Part shown: positions 23,646-32,974 of the stretch, piece by piece
Position numbering within the stretch: position 1 is the first letter of the stretch
How the letters are laid out: each line of letters starts with the position of its first letter
NCBI GenBank assembly: GCA_020404105.1
Contig: JADBWH010000113.1
Coordinates: forward strand, 1 to 37,090
Length of the DNA stretch: 37,090 bases
DNA from: Pseudanabaena sp. M53BS1SP1A06MG
GTDB lineage: Bacteria; Cyanobacteriota; Cyanobacteriia; Pseudanabaenales; Pseudanabaenaceae
Direction: 5' to 3'
The notes under the pieces: model-generated
Databases searched by the model: none
What the model saw: the letters and a program-made list of their open reading frames with translations, nothing else
Told to the model about the DNA's origin: nothing
Program-made: the position numbers and the translations under genes

Positions 23646-23745
23646 CTAGAACTAAGTCTTGATTCGCTCGTCTATTCATCAAAAATAAGGCGATCGCCCC
23701 TCCATCCAAATCAACAAACATCAACAAACATATATAGGCTGTAGT

Positions 23746-23896
23746 TTAACGTCAGTTCGGGTTAGGCTGGCAAATCTTAAAAGCCCAAAAGTAAAAGCCT
23801 TGCCTAGCAAGGCTTTTACTTTTGGGCTTTGAGAGAGGGTTTGCGTAGCAAACCCTCTCTCAAAGCCTGTTTCAAATTATCCCGAACTCGCGTTAA
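23746..23896 (+). repeat. Family I palindromic repeat (copy B, 151 bp)
   Basis: The most regular copy. The ends are TTAACGTCAGTTCGGG and CCCGAACTCGCGTTAA. Hairpin 1 has arms GCCCAAAAGTAAAAGCCTTG and complement. Hairpin 2 is AGAGAGGGTTTGC-GTA-GCAAACCCTCTCT. It lies between the convergent TauE/SafE and ychF genes. Confidence 0.87.
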
Positions 23897-23930
23897 CCTA
23901 AATTAAAAATTGAATTCACTAAAGATTTTT

Positions 23931-23965
23931 AAAAGCACAAAATGGCTTAGCCATTTTGTGCTTTT
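23931..23965. terminator. Terminator of ychF (bidirectional in form)
   Basis: AAAAGCACAAAATGGC and its complement form a perfect 16-bp stem with a TTA loop. On the minus strand it ends in T4 after the ychF stop at 23969. It may also stop transcription from the TauE/SafE side. Confidence 0.75.
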
Positions 23966-23968
23966 GTC

Positions 23969-25063
23969 TTAAGCGCTGGTAAGAAATAAAATTACATCGC
24001 CTTCTTGAACAACATATTCCTTGCCTTCACTGCGTAGTAGTCCCTTGGCTCGCGCAGCACTCATTGATCCTGATTCCACAAGATCTCTAAAAGCGACGGT
24101 TTCGGCACGGATAAAGGCTTTCTCGAAGTCAGAATGAATTACACCTGCGGCTTGAGGAGCTTTCATGCCTGCATGAATTGTCCAAGCTCGAGCTTCTTTG
24201 GGGCCAACGGTGAAATAGGTGCGTAAACCTAATAGATGGTAGGTGGCTCGGATTAAAGATTTTAAACCACCTTCTTGAACTCCAAGCGATTCTAGAAAAT
24301 CTTGACGCTCTTCTTCAGGTAGTTCTAGCAATTCGGCTTCCACTTGGGCGGAGACAATGGTTACTTCTGCATTTTCGGCGCTAGCGATCGCTCTCACCTG
24401 ATCGACAAAAGTATTACCTGTTGCAAGATCATCTTCAGATACATTGGCAGCATAAATGGTCGGCTTGAGCGTTAACAACTGCAAAACTGAAATCGCATTT
24501 TTTTCTTCATCAGTAAGATTAGCTAAACGCGCAGGTTTACCTGCATCAAGGACTTCGCGAACCTTTTCTAAAGCTACCATTTCGACTTTGGCTTCCGAGT
24601 CATTGCTGCGGACTCCTTTACGAGTGCGCTCAATGCGTCGCTCAACTTGGGCTAAATCAGACAATGCAAGTTCGAGGGTGATGATCTCGATATCACGGGC
24701 GGGATCGATTGATGCTTCCACATGGATGATGTCATCATTTTCAAAACATCGCACCACGTGGACAATCGCATCACAAACTCGAATATTTCCTAAAAACTGA
24801 TTGCCTAAACCTTCACCCTTACTAGCACCTCTGACCAGTCCTGCAATATCAACGAATTCAACTCTGGTGGGGATGATTTGCGCGGACTTACCAACATCGG
24901 CGAGAATTTTGAGGCGATCATCAGGGACAGCCACCGAGCCAACGTTGGGCTCGATTGTGCAAAAGGGGAAATTAGCTGCTTCAGCTTTGGCGTTGGCAAC
25001 TAGGGCATTAAATAAAGTAGACTTGCCCACATTGGGTAGTCCGACAATCCCAGCTTTGAGCAT
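23969..25063 (-). CDS. ychF: Redox-regulated ATPase YchF (Obg-family)
   Basis: 364 residues, standard length. The P-loop [14 protein letters not shown] lies at residues 8-21, the G3 region reads [18 protein letters not shown], and the G4 position reads NVSED (N-x-x-E), the change that makes YchF prefer ATP over GTP. A coiled-coil insert and the C-terminal TGS domain follow ([29 protein letters not shown]). It binds the ribosome and is linked to translation fidelity and stress response. The gene is single, with a terminator directly after the stop. Confidence 0.96.
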   Translation of the reverse strand: MLKAGIVGLPNVGKSTLFNALVANAKAEAANFPFCTIEPNVGSVAVPDDRLKILADVGKSAQIIPTRVEFVDIAGLVRGASKGEGLGNQFLGNIRVCDAIVHVVRCFENDDIIHVEASIDPARDIEIITLELALSDLAQVERRIERTRKGVRSNDSEAKVEMVALEKVREVLDAGKPARLANLTDEEKNAISVLQLLTLKPTIYAANVSEDDLATGNTFVDQVRAIASAENAEVTIVSAQVEAELLELPEEERQDFLESLGVQEGGLKSLIRATYHLLGLRTYFTVGPKEARAWTIHAGMKAPQAAGVIHSDFEKAFIRAETVAFRDLVESGSMSAARAKGLLRSEGKEYVVQEGDVILFLTSA

Positions 25064-25274
25064 GGCTATCTAAACGAAAACTTTTTGATATTGTGCTTAT
25101 AGATTTTGTCATAAAAGTCTCACTACATGAGACTTTTCGCAAAACAAACAGTAATTCTCAATTTTTTGTAGCGCGGCTTCGCCACATTACAAAAACTTCT
25201 AAAGCCCAATTTTGAGCGTCCAGTGTTCGGAGTTTTATTAGGGTTATTGGTGGTGGATGGATTTCCTGAGTTGA
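25064..25274. other. Gene-free stretch upstream of ychF
   Basis: It holds the ychF promoter region. A stem AAAGTCTCA/TGAGACTTTT lies at about 25111-25137. No gene or other element is recognised before the family I repeat at 25275. Together with the repeat and the leader of the next gene it makes a 645-base gap. Confidence 0.4.
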
Positions 25275-25526
25275 TTAACGCGAGTTCGGGATAATTTGAA
25301 ACGGGCTAAGAGAGAGGGTTTGCATAGCAGACCCTCTCTCTTATAGCGGTTTTCATTTTGCCTACGGCAAAATGAAAACTCAAAACTCTTAATGGGACTG
25401 ATTTTTTGTTTTCAAATGAGTGTGTACTCATTTGAAAACCGCTATAGCCCCAAAATAAAAGCCTCGCTAAGCAAGGCTTTTATTTTGGGGCTTTTAAAAT
25501 TTGCCAGCTTAACTCGAACTGACGTT
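25275..25526 (-). repeat. Family I palindromic repeat (copy C) interrupted by a family II element
   Basis: Inverted relative to copies A and B. It starts TTAACGCGAGTTCGGG and ends AACTCGAACTGACGTT. Hairpin 2 (GGGCTAAGAGAGAGGGT with complement) is split by the family II element at 25342-25446. In hairpin 1 the arms read GCCCCAAAATAAAAGCC and complement, so both arms changed together compared with copies A and B. Confidence 0.87.
25342..25446 (+). mobile_element. Family II MITE-like element (copy 2, nested, 105 bp)
   Basis: The ends are TATAGCGGTTTTCA and TGAAAACCGCTATA, as at 3815-3919, with the same 105-bp length and near-identical sequence. Removing it and one TA joins ...CTCTCT-TA-GCCCC..., which restores a perfect match to the opposite arm GGGGCTAAGAGAG of the host hairpin. 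This shows a clean TA-targeted insertion. Confidence 0.87.
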
Positions 25527-25708
25527 GATATGAATGTCTTGGCGATCGCAAATATAAAATAACCGTAGCAAAATCTTGCCATTTTTTTGTTGTATAGCTA
25601 AACCAAGAAAACAAAGGCGCAGGAGAAAGTATTTTCATCTACTTTTAAGTTGGAATTGGGTAATATAAACACAGCAATGCTAGTTAGCAAGGCTCCCATT
25701 AGCAAAAT

Positions 25709-27403
25709 ATGTCTGCGATCGCCCAATTACCTCCCAAAAAACTACGCTGGCAGAGAATCAAAAGCTCCGCGCTTGCCCGCCAAAGGGAAGTATTTTTAGC
25801 CTCCTTTACATTCCTGTTTTTTTTGTGGTGGGATAAATTTTGGCAAATTGACACATCGCGTACCCGCAGCAAACGCGCCGAATGGCTAGTACGTAACATG
25901 CTGGAACTAGGACCAACCTTTATTAAAATTGGTCAGTCCCTATCCACACGTGTGGATATATTGCCTCCCGAATACATTAGTAACCTGTCGCAGCTACAGG
26001 ACAAAGTGCCTGCCTTTAGTGCCAAGGAAGCTAGAGAGATTATTGAACTTGAACTTGGCAAGTCTTTATATACGATCTATCGCGATTTTGATGAAGTGCC
26101 CCTAGCTGCGGCAAGCCTAGGTCAAGTACATCGGGCAACACTACATACTGGGGAAGATGTGGTGGTCAAAGTCCAACGCCCAGGGTTAAAAAAACTATTC
26201 GATCTGGATTTACTTGCTGTTGGTAAGTTACTGAAGGTGTTTCGGCGCTATTTACCTTGGTCACGCAAATATAATTTAGAGGGGATTTATGATGAGTTCT
26301 TTACAATTCTGTATCAAGAAATAGACTATGAGATTGAGGGGAACAATGCTGATCGCTTTCGCAAAAACTTTGAAGGCTATCCAAGGATTGTGATCCCTAA
26401 AGTTTATTGGGAATATTCGACCTCGATGGTTTTGACTTTGGAATATGTTCCTGGAATTAAAGTGGATGATCGTCAAGCGCTCGAAGCATGTGGTCTAAAT
26501 CCTAAGGAAATTAATCAGTTGGGGATCTGTTGCTATCTCAAGCAATTACTCCAAGATGGCTTTTTTCACGCCGATCCTCACCCTGGTAATTTAGCTGTTA
26601 GCCCCAGTGGTAGTTTGATTTTCTATGACTATGGGATGATGGCGGAAGTCAAGACTATGGCAAAGGATCAGATGGTCAGGACTTTTTTTGCTGTATTACG
26701 AAAGGATACTAATGAAGTGGTGGATACCCTGATGAGTATGGGGTTCATTGAGCCGATCGCTGATATGAGTCCTGTGAAGCGGATGCTAAAGTTCATTTTA
26801 GATCGGTTTACGGAAAGACCTGTCAATATTTACGAATTTGAGCAAATCAAAAGTGAAGTGGTTGCCATCTTTGAGAAGCAACCGTTTCGTTTACCACCAC
26901 AGATGACCTATCTGCTCAAATCCCTAACAACATTGGATGGTATCGCCAGAATTCTCGATCCAGAATATAATTTTTCGACGGCGGCTCAGCCCTTTGTTAA
27001 AAGTATTGTGCTGACTAGAGGGCGGGGCAATACTTTAGGAGCCTTAGCTCAACAAGCCAAGGATTTTCTGGTTTATCAGTTGAATAAACCGAGTCGGATG
27101 GAAATCCTGCTAGAGCGTTTGGAAGAAAGAATTGAACGTGGCGAACTAATGATTCAAGTCAAGTCTTCGGAAAGCGATCGCACACTTAAACGGATTAACA
27201 TTGCAGTTAAAGCTCTAATTTATGCTTGTTTAACTGGTTTTTTATTGCTAGCTGGAGCCGTACTTCTAGTTGGAACAAATGGTACTTATACGAGTTGGGC
27301 GATCGCCACTTTTGCTGGTGCAGGTTTCACGAGCCTATCACTGATTCGCGCCCTAATTCAACTTTCAATTCGAGAAAAGATTGATAGTCTTGCCGAGCAA
27401 TAG
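25709..27403 (+). CDS. ABC1/UbiB-family atypical protein kinase
   Basis: 564 residues. The family's KxGQ motif appears as FIKIGQSLSTR, the Ala-rich nucleotide loop as AAASLGQVHRA, and the invariant Lys as VVKVQRPGL. The catalytic segment reads FFHADPHPGN and the metal-binding motif YDYGMM in place of DFG. Two hydrophobic segments end the protein (ALIYACLTGFLLLAGAVLL and SWAIATFAGAGFTSLSL). Members support quinone (ubiquinone, plastoquinone, tocopherol) biosynthesis at membranes as ATPases rather than kinases. The specific role here is unknown. It is followed by a hairpin and the TldE homologue on the same strand. Confidence 0.92.
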   Translation: MSAIAQLPPKKLRWQRIKSSALARQREVFLASFTFLFFLWWDKFWQIDTSRTRSKRAEWLVRNMLELGPTFIKIGQSLSTRVDILPPEYISNLSQLQDKVPAFSAKEAREIIELELGKSLYTIYRDFDEVPLAAASLGQVHRATLHTGEDVVVKVQRPGLKKLFDLDLLAVGKLLKVFRRYLPWSRKYNLEGIYDEFFTILYQEIDYEIEGNNADRFRKNFEGYPRIVIPKVYWEYSTSMVLTLEYVPGIKVDDRQALEACGLNPKEINQLGICCYLKQLLQDGFFHADPHPGNLAVSPSGSLIFYDYGMMAEVKTMAKDQMVRTFFAVLRKDTNEVVDTLMSMGFIEPIADMSPVKRMLKFILDRFTERPVNIYEFEQIKSEVVAIFEKQPFRLPPQMTYLLKSLTTLDGIARILDPEYNFSTAAQPFVKSIVLTRGRGNTLGALAQQAKDFLVYQLNKPSRMEILLERLEERIERGELMIQVKSSESDRTLKRINIAVKALIYACLTGFLLLAGAVLLVGTNGTYTSWAIATFAGAGFTSLSLIRALIQLSIREKIDSLAEQ

Positions 27404-27410
27404 TTTCGCT

Positions 27411-27447
27411 CCAAAACCCATGAAAGCAATGCTTTCATGGGTTTTGG
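27411..27447 (+). terminator. Hairpin after the ABC1/UbiB gene
   Basis: CCAAAACCCATGAAAGC pairs perfectly over 17 bp with 27431-27447 around an AAT loop, 8 bases after the stop. Confidence 0.7.
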
Positions 27448-27495
27448 GTTTCAAATCAGGACTTTGTGCTGTAATTGAGATATGATGAATAGCCT

Positions 27496-28800
27496 ATGAC
27501 CATTGAACCTGAAGAGTTATTAGATCTAGCGCACAAATTGGGCTGTGAAGCGGCAGAAGTCTATGCCTCTCGCTCCATTTCCCGTCCCGTATTTTTTGAG
27601 GCTAATCGGCTCAAACAACTGGAAATCATTGACTCAGAGGGGTTAGGACTAAGAATCTGGAAGAATCGGCGCGTGGGTTTAGTCACTGCTTATGGTGAGG
27701 TAGAACCTAAGGACTTGGTGGAACAGGCGATCGCACTCAGTGCCTTAAATGAACCCGAAGAAATTTTGTTGCGTGACTCCACAATTGCTGACTATCTGCC
27801 AATCTATGGTCAAAAAGTTGGCGTTGAGCAAATGATCGATTGGGGAAAGATAGCGATCGCTGAAGTTCTAACCTATTACCCTGAAGCAATTTGTGGTGCG
27901 GATTGGGAATGTAGCGAAGAGTCGGTACGGATTATCAACAGCCAAGGGCTGGACTGTGGCTATAGGGATATCACCGTAGATGGCTCACTGAATGTAGAAT
28001 TGACGCGCGGTGATGACTTTCTCAATGTTTGGTATGCTCAATCGGAACGTGGCAACTTAAATCCTCAGGTGATCGTCCAAAAAGTACGGCAATCCCTTGA
28101 CTGGGCTAAGAAAAATGCGAAAGCGCTATCGGGTAAATTTCCTGTGATTTTTACAGGTAAGGCGGCAGATTTATTATGGGGCGTAGTGGTGATCGCCATG
28201 AGTGGCAGACAAGTTCAACAAAAAGCTACACCTTGGCTCGAAAAGGTGGGGCAACCAGTAATTTCTCCTATTTTCAGCATCAGTCAACATCCAAATTTTG
28301 GCGTTTATAGCGCTCCCTTTGATGATGAAGGTACCCCCACTCAAGAAATAACTTGGATTAATCGGGGTATTTTGCAAGGATTCTATGGCGATCTGCGGAC
28401 TTGTAAAGAGTTAGGTATTGCGTCAACGGGTAACGGGTTTCGTGGTGATTTAGGCAATTATCCTAGTCCAGGCTTATTCAATTTGGCGATCTCTGCTAGT
28501 GAAACTATACAGGGCGATGTTTTAGAACTTGCTGCTACCTTAAAAGACGGGTTAATCGTCGATCAAGTTCTCGGTGATGATACAGATTTATCAGGAGATT
28601 TCTCGATCAATGTGGATTTAGGATATCGCGTCAAAAATGGCAAGATCATTGGGCGAGTTAAGGACACCATGCTGTCAGGAAATGTCTACACCGTTCTCAA
28701 TCAGGTGACGGCAGTAGCTAGCGATCGCGATTGGTATGGTTCTCTCTATGCTCCCGCGATGCTCGTCGAGGGTATATCTATCACAAGCCGTGATTCCTAA
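27496..28800 (+). CDS. TldD/PmbA-family metalloprotease-associated protein (TldE/PmbA type)
   Basis: 434 residues of the TldD/TldE family, which in other bacteria forms a TldD-TldE protease that processes peptide natural products and degrades toxins. The N-terminal half has AEVYASRSISRPVFFEANRL and GLGLRIWKNRRVGLV. The C-terminal half has FDDEGTPTQEITWINRGILQ and the family tail DTMLSGNVYTVLNQ. No HExxH zinc motif is present, so it is the non-catalytic TldE/PmbA partner rather than TldD. No TldD gene is in the window. The start ATG is the first in frame. Confidence 0.88.
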   Translation: MTIEPEELLDLAHKLGCEAAEVYASRSISRPVFFEANRLKQLEIIDSEGLGLRIWKNRRVGLVTAYGEVEPKDLVEQAIALSALNEPEEILLRDSTIADYLPIYGQKVGVEQMIDWGKIAIAEVLTYYPEAICGADWECSEESVRIINSQGLDCGYRDITVDGSLNVELTRGDDFLNVWYAQSERGNLNPQVIVQKVRQSLDWAKKNAKALSGKFPVIFTGKAADLLWGVVVIAMSGRQVQQKATPWLEKVGQPVISPIFSISQHPNFGVYSAPFDDEGTPTQEITWINRGILQGFYGDLRTCKELGIASTGNGFRGDLGNYPSPGLFNLAISASETIQGDVLELAATLKDGLIVDQVLGDDTDLSGDFSINVDLGYRVKNGKIIGRVKDTMLSGNVYTVLNQVTAVASDRDWYGSLYAPAMLVEGISITSRDS

Positions 28801-28853
28801 CTAACGTGAGTTAGATAGGACTATTTGCACGGTTCAAAGCTTCTCGTCAAGTA

Positions 28854-28898
28854 GCAGAGAATGGGAAAAATTGCTTTGCAATTTTTCCCATTCTCTGC
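28854..28898. repeat. Perfect 21-bp hairpin with 3-base loop
   Basis: The arms 28854-28874 and 28878-28898 are fully complementary (GCAGAGAATGGGAAAAATTG core). It lies 54 bases after the tldE-type gene, with no T tract. It may stabilise the transcript end or be a mobile palindrome. Confidence 0.65.
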
Positions 28899-29000
28899 CT
28901 TCGTTGAACTGACTGAAGTTTAGACTAAAAAAGAAAAAAGCAGAGCAAAAGAGATACAAACTGCCTAAAGTAGATGAAAAGTAAAGAGATATCTACAGCC

Positions 29001-29280
29001 ATGATTATTGATAAACTACAGGACTTTCGTCAACAGGCATATAGATTTTTAGGAAACGGACAGGATGCAATATTTGACCTGATGGATGCAGTATTAACCA
29101 GTCCAAGTGTGAAAATCATTTGTGGAATGATCATTGTCAGCAGTGTATCGGCGGAAATGGTCAAGCTTGCATGAATCACTAAAAGACAGTTGTCCCAACC
29201 GAGAAAAACTCAGACGGTTATGTGTGGAACAAATACCCAAAGACATCCGCCCCTTACTAGCAGGAGCCCATACAGGATGA
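29001..29280 (+). pseudogene. Broken transposase N-terminus (frameshift plus stop)
   Basis: The first frame from ATG 29001 reads MIIDKLQDFRQQAYRFLGNG then DAIFDLMDAVLTSPSVK, the start of a transposase family common in cyanobacteria. From about 29116 the homology continues in another frame: SFVE, a TGA at 29128-29130, then SLSAVYRRKWSSLHESL and CVEQIPKDIRPLLAGAH, ending at the TGA 29278-29280. One frameshift and one nonsense change have occurred, and the remaining two thirds of the gene are absent. The downstream sequence to 29347 shows no transposase. Confidence 0.8.
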
Positions 29281-29347
29281 GGAAGTAAGTATAAATCGAT
29301 GTATTTCAGAGATCGTATAAAATGGGAAGACTGAATTAGATTTTTTC

Positions 29348-30535
29348 ATGACACGAATTTGTATTCTTGGTGGTGGTTTTGGCGGTTTGTATACTGCGCT
29401 TAATTTAGCACGGCTACCTTGGGCAGTCATGCCTGAAATTATCCTGATTGACAAAAGTGATCGCTTCTTATTTACACCATTTCTCTACGAGTTAGTCACA
29501 GACGAAATGCAAGAATGGGAAATTGCACCAACATTTATGGAATTAATCGCTGATACAGGGATTCAGTTTATTCAAGGTCTGGTAACTAATATTAATCTTG
29601 ATGCAAAGCAAGTAGAAGTTAATATTGGTCAGCCGAGTATCTTGACCTATGATCGTCTAGTTTTAGCTCTCGGTGGCGAAACGCCGATGCATTATGTTGC
29701 AGGAGCTTCAGAATATGCTATACCCTTTCGGAGTCTCACTGATTTTTATCGACTTAATAGCAAACTGGAATTGTTAGAAGTCTCCAATCGTGACAAGATT
29801 CGCGTATGTATCGCAGGTGCTGGTAGTAGTGGAGTTGAGCTTGCTTGCAAAATTGCTGATCGCCTTCAAGAGCGTGGTCGAGTCCGCCTTGTTGATCGCC
29901 ATAACAAAATTTTAATTAACTCCACAGAGGCAAATCGTGTGATCGCTGAGCTTGCCCTATCCCAGCGTGGAGTCTGGACAGATCTAAATACAAGTGTTTC
30001 CCAAGTAACCGAAGACGAAGTAACTCTCGACTATGCCGATGGCAGTGATACCTTACCCGTTGACATCGTGCTTTGGACAGTGGGAAGTAGTTTTTCAAGA
30101 GTAATTCAAAATTTACCAGTTAGTCACAATCGTCAAGGCGCTATCACTACTGAGCCAACTTTACAGGTAAGGGGATACAACGATGTTTTTGTGATCGGTG
30201 ATCTAGCAGGTATAGAGGCAAATGGTGAGCCTTTACCCGCTACGGCACAGGTTGCTTTCCAGCAGTCACAATATTGTGCATGGAATATCTGGGCAAGCCT
30301 CAACCAAAAATCCCTCGTCAACTTTAACTATATTCCCCTCGGTGAATTTATCAGTTTAGGTATTGATGGAGCTACTGCTTCTATTTTCGGTAAATTTAGC
30401 ATTGATGGATTTCCCGCCAGCGCCATACGAAGATTAGCCTATTTACTGAGAATGCCTACCCTCCAACATCAATGGAAGATTGGCTCTCATTGGTTCACTA
30501 AACCCTTAATTGAAATTTTTAGAAAATCCGTCTAA
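29348..30535 (+). CDS. ndbB: Type II NAD(P)H:quinone oxidoreductase, NdbB-like (demethylphylloquinone reductase)
   Basis: 395 residues. The FAD site GGGFGGLYTALNLA lies at the N-terminus, the second nucleotide (NAD(P)H) site reads IAGAGSSGVELACKIADRL, and the C-terminal FAD contact is VFVIGDLAG. RFLFTPFLYELVTDEMQEWE, AFQQSQYCAWNIWA and PLGEFISLG follow the Synechocystis NdbB pattern closely, as remembered. NdbB reduces demethylphylloquinone in vitamin K1 synthesis for photosystem I. A general NDH-2 respiratory role is the alternative. It is a single gene following the broken transposase. Confidence 0.85.
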   Translation: MTRICILGGGFGGLYTALNLARLPWAVMPEIILIDKSDRFLFTPFLYELVTDEMQEWEIAPTFMELIADTGIQFIQGLVTNINLDAKQVEVNIGQPSILTYDRLVLALGGETPMHYVAGASEYAIPFRSLTDFYRLNSKLELLEVSNRDKIRVCIAGAGSSGVELACKIADRLQERGRVRLVDRHNKILINSTEANRVIAELALSQRGVWTDLNTSVSQVTEDEVTLDYADGSDTLPVDIVLWTVGSSFSRVIQNLPVSHNRQGAITTEPTLQVRGYNDVFVIGDLAGIEANGEPLPATAQVAFQQSQYCAWNIWASLNQKSLVNFNYIPLGEFISLGIDGATASIFGKFSIDGFPASAIRRLAYLLRMPTLQHQWKIGSHWFTKPLIEIFRKSV

Positions 30536-30840
30536 GATATCTCTTTCTTTAAGATTTAGAGGTAGAAGCATCTTTTTCAAAGGTTGGTGCATTAGCAACA
30601 TCAGTTAAGCTAGTTGCTGACTTAGCGATCCCTGCATCTAAATTGATCTCTAAAATTCCGCAAGATTATTCTTATCCAATTTAATATTTAGCGATCGCTT
30701 CTCAAAAAAATTTTGGACTGCTATATGATGAGACTCTATTAAAAATTACTGTTCAAAGCGTCTCAAGAAATTGCTAGAGTGCAATGATAGAGAAAATCTG
30801 TTAGTTAACTAAATTTAATTTGGTCTGATACATAAAAATT
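30536..30840. other. 305-base gap between ndbB and ycf37
   Basis: Mostly AT-rich. On the minus strand, 30549-30665 is an open stretch without a start (ILEINLDAGIAKSATSLTDV, then ANAPTFEKDASTSKS, then stop) that may be a gene remnant or chance. Nothing else is recognised. The ycf37 promoter should lie in the last 150 bases. Confidence 0.3.
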
Positions 30841-31362
30841 ATGGATAGTACATTAGCGATCACATATCTTGGCGCGTTAGTCCTGCTCTTAGCAGGGGTT
30901 AGCTGGTTAGTTATCCGCCAGATTTTAAAAGCTCGTAGTTTAGAAAATGTGATTTCTGAATTGCAACCTAAGCTTCAAAAGGAAAAGGGGACTCCTGAAG
31001 ACTATTACCAACTCGGTAGCGTCTATTTACGCAAAAAGCTCTATGCTCAAGCTATTGCTTTGTTTAATAAGGCAATCAAAGAAGGCGGTGAAAATCTCCC
31101 TGAAGTATACAATGCTCTAGGATTTGCCTATTTTTCTCAAGATCAGTACGATCTAGCAATCAAAAACTACAAAGAGGCGATCTCTTTACAGGCTGGCTAT
31201 GTCACTGCAATCAATAATCTTGGTTATGCCTATGAAAAGAAAAAGTTGTTACCACAAGCGATCGAAATGTATGAGCAGGTGCTTGTTTTAGACGAAAAAA
31301 ATGAAACAGCTAAGCGTCGTCTGACTTCTTTGCGTAAACAATTTGTACCTACTGCATCCTAA
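30841..31362 (+). CDS. ycf37: Ycf37-like TPR protein, photosystem I assembly/stability
   Basis: 173 residues, the length of the Synechocystis homologue. One N-terminal membrane segment (about residues 5-27, AITYLGALVLLLAGVSWLVI) is followed by a helical linker and three tetratricopeptide repeats starting near residue 54: DYYQLGSVYLRKKLYAQAIA, VYNALGFAYFSQDQYDLAI, INNLGYAYEKKKLLPQAIEM. Ycf37 is anchored in the thylakoid and helps assemble or stabilise photosystem I. Single gene; a long GC-rich hairpin follows the stop. Confidence 0.87.
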   Translation: MDSTLAITYLGALVLLLAGVSWLVIRQILKARSLENVISELQPKLQKEKGTPEDYYQLGSVYLRKKLYAQAIALFNKAIKEGGENLPEVYNALGFAYFSQDQYDLAIKNYKEAISLQAGYVTAINNLGYAYEKKKLLPQAIEMYEQVLVLDEKNETAKRRLTSLRKQFVPTAS

Positions 31363-31382
31363 AAAACTAGGTGGTACTAAAT

Positions 31383-31423
31383 TGGTAGGGATGGGCGGCG
31401 CGAAGCGCCGCCCATCCCTACCA
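31383..31423. repeat. GC-rich 19-bp hairpin after ycf37
   Basis: TGGTAGGGATGGGCGGCGC and its full complement are separated by GAA. This is one of the most stable stems in an AT-rich window, 20 bases after ycf37. No T tract follows. Confidence 0.65.
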
Positions 31424-31529
31424 CAATAAATACTTTCCTTTTTAGGACTATCAAAAATTAAAGGCGGCGCTAATATCTACCTCTAATTTTTTAGGATAGT
31501 TAAAAACTTTGCATTACAAGACTTTTTGT

Positions 31530-32660
31530 TTATATTTTGGACTCGATCAGTCCGCCTCCGAGCAGCAGGTCATTTCGATAAAACACAGCCGCTTGTCCAG
31601 GGGTAATACTAAATTGAGGTTCATCAAAGACGATGCGGGCTTGATCGCCTGATAGCGGAATTACTGTAGCACTCGCAGGAACGGTACGATAACGAACTTG
31701 CACCTCTGCATGAAAGGGGACATCAGTGGGAGCCATCGATACCCAATTCAATTGATTGATCGTGCATTCATTATCATGGGCTTCTGAGCGATCACCCACA
31801 ATCACTTCATTTTTAATCGGGTCGAGAGCAATCACGTAGAGAGGATTAGCGGCAGCAACACCTAAACCTTTGCGTTGACCTATGGTGTAGTGGTATGTGC
31901 CATCATGCTCACCTAATACATTGCCATTGGTATCAACAATTTTGCCTTGGATAGGTGTGAGATACTTATCCAGAAAAGCTTTCATAGAGCCATTAGCTTC
32001 CACAAGGCAGAGATCCATACTTTCGGGCTTTTGGGCAGTGGCTAAGCCAAATTCGGCGGCGATTTTGCGCGTTTCTACTTTTGTGGTATCACCTAGCGGA
32101 AAAACACAGCAGCTTAATTCTTCCTGTCCGACCTCATAGAGAAAATAGGACTGATCCTTAGTATCATCATCAGCCCGACGCAACTCATAGCGACCTGATT
32201 CAGCATTGAAATTGATCTTGGCATAATGTCCAGTAGCAATTTTATTGATGCCTAATTTTTCACGCGCATAGTTCATTATGGGAGTAAATTTTACAGCTTT
32301 GTTGCAGCGCGAACAGGGCAGAGGGGTGTAGCCTGCCGCATAGCCGGTAACGAGATAATTGATGATATTTTCTTCAAAGACATCACGGCTATCGACAATT
32401 TCGTGATGAATGCCTAGTTCTTCACATAGACGCGCTGCATCGACCATTCCTTCAGAACAGCATTGCCCTTTGCCACGCATTAACCACAGCGTCAAGCCTG
32501 TGACATCATATCCTGCACGATGTAATATGGCGGCGGCAACAGAACTATCTACACCGCCTGATAGACCGACAACTACCTTTTCTCTAATTTGAGCTTGAGT
32601 TTGTTGGGTAATTTGCTCTGTGGCTGAGGTTATGTTTGACATTTGCTGCGATCGAACCAT
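31530..32660 (-). CDS. mnmA: tRNA-specific 2-thiouridylase MnmA
   Basis: 376 residues, standard length. The PP-loop SGGVDS is at residues 34-39, the first catalytic Cys is Cys119 in [13 protein letters not shown] and the second is Cys218 in [21 protein letters not shown] and QAAVFY near the end are family hallmarks. It thiolates U34 of tRNA-Lys, -Glu and -Gln using sulfur from a cysteine desulfurase and ATP. The first ATG (32660) is used; a second at 32642 would remove six residues and fits the homologue length equally well. Confidence 0.96.
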   Translation of the reverse strand: MVRSQQMSNITSATEQITQQTQAQIREKVVVGLSGGVDSSVAAAILHRAGYDVTGLTLWLMRGKGQCCSEGMVDAARLCEELGIHHEIVDSRDVFEENIINYLVTGYAAGYTPLPCSRCNKAVKFTPIMNYAREKLGINKIATGHYAKINFNAESGRYELRRADDDTKDQSYFLYEVGQEELSCCVFPLGDTTKVETRKIAAEFGLATAQKPESMDLCLVEANGSMKAFLDKYLTPIQGKIVDTNGNVLGEHDGTYHYTIGQRKGLGVAAANPLYVIALDPIKNEVIVGDRSEAHDNECTINQLNWVSMAPTDVPFHAEVQVRYRTVPASATVIPLSGDQARIVFDEPQFSITPGQAAVFYRNDLLLGGGLIESKI

Positions 32661-32770
32661 TCAACCTCAATTGTAATACTAAGAACTTAGTACAGGACAA
32701 AAAGTTGCAAAAGTAGGAAAGTATCGCCTTGATGGTAGTCAAAGTGATCTAAATACCCGAACCGTGGGTA

Positions 32771-32974
32771 ATCAGCATCGACTGCATAGACTGGAAATTT
32801 GGAAAGACAATATTTAATGTGCTGACCTTGGCAGTAGTGCATCACGGTATCGCCTTTCCCTTAGTCTGGATAATGCTCGACAAAAAAGGTAACTCGAACA
32901 CCCGTGAACGTTGTGCATTGCGGAATCGATTTCTGGAAATATTTGCAGACCGTCAAATTGGCTTCATGAACTAG
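32771..32974 (+). pseudogene. IS4-family transposase fragment
   Basis: One open frame reads ISIDCIDWKFGKTIFNVLTL, then AVVHHGIAFPLVWIMLDKK, then GNSNTRERCALRNRFLEIF, and ends at a TAG (32972-32974). The D-x-T/I-D-W-K-F-G and PLVWIMLDKKGNSN patterns are the central DDE region of IS4 transposases. The N- and C-terminal parts are missing. Its 3' end joins directly to an IS630 fragment. Confidence 0.75.

Noticed and set aside
24456-24800. 114-codon plus-strand frame inside ychF
   Set aside because: Antisense shadow of ychF with Ser/Arg/Thr-biased composition.
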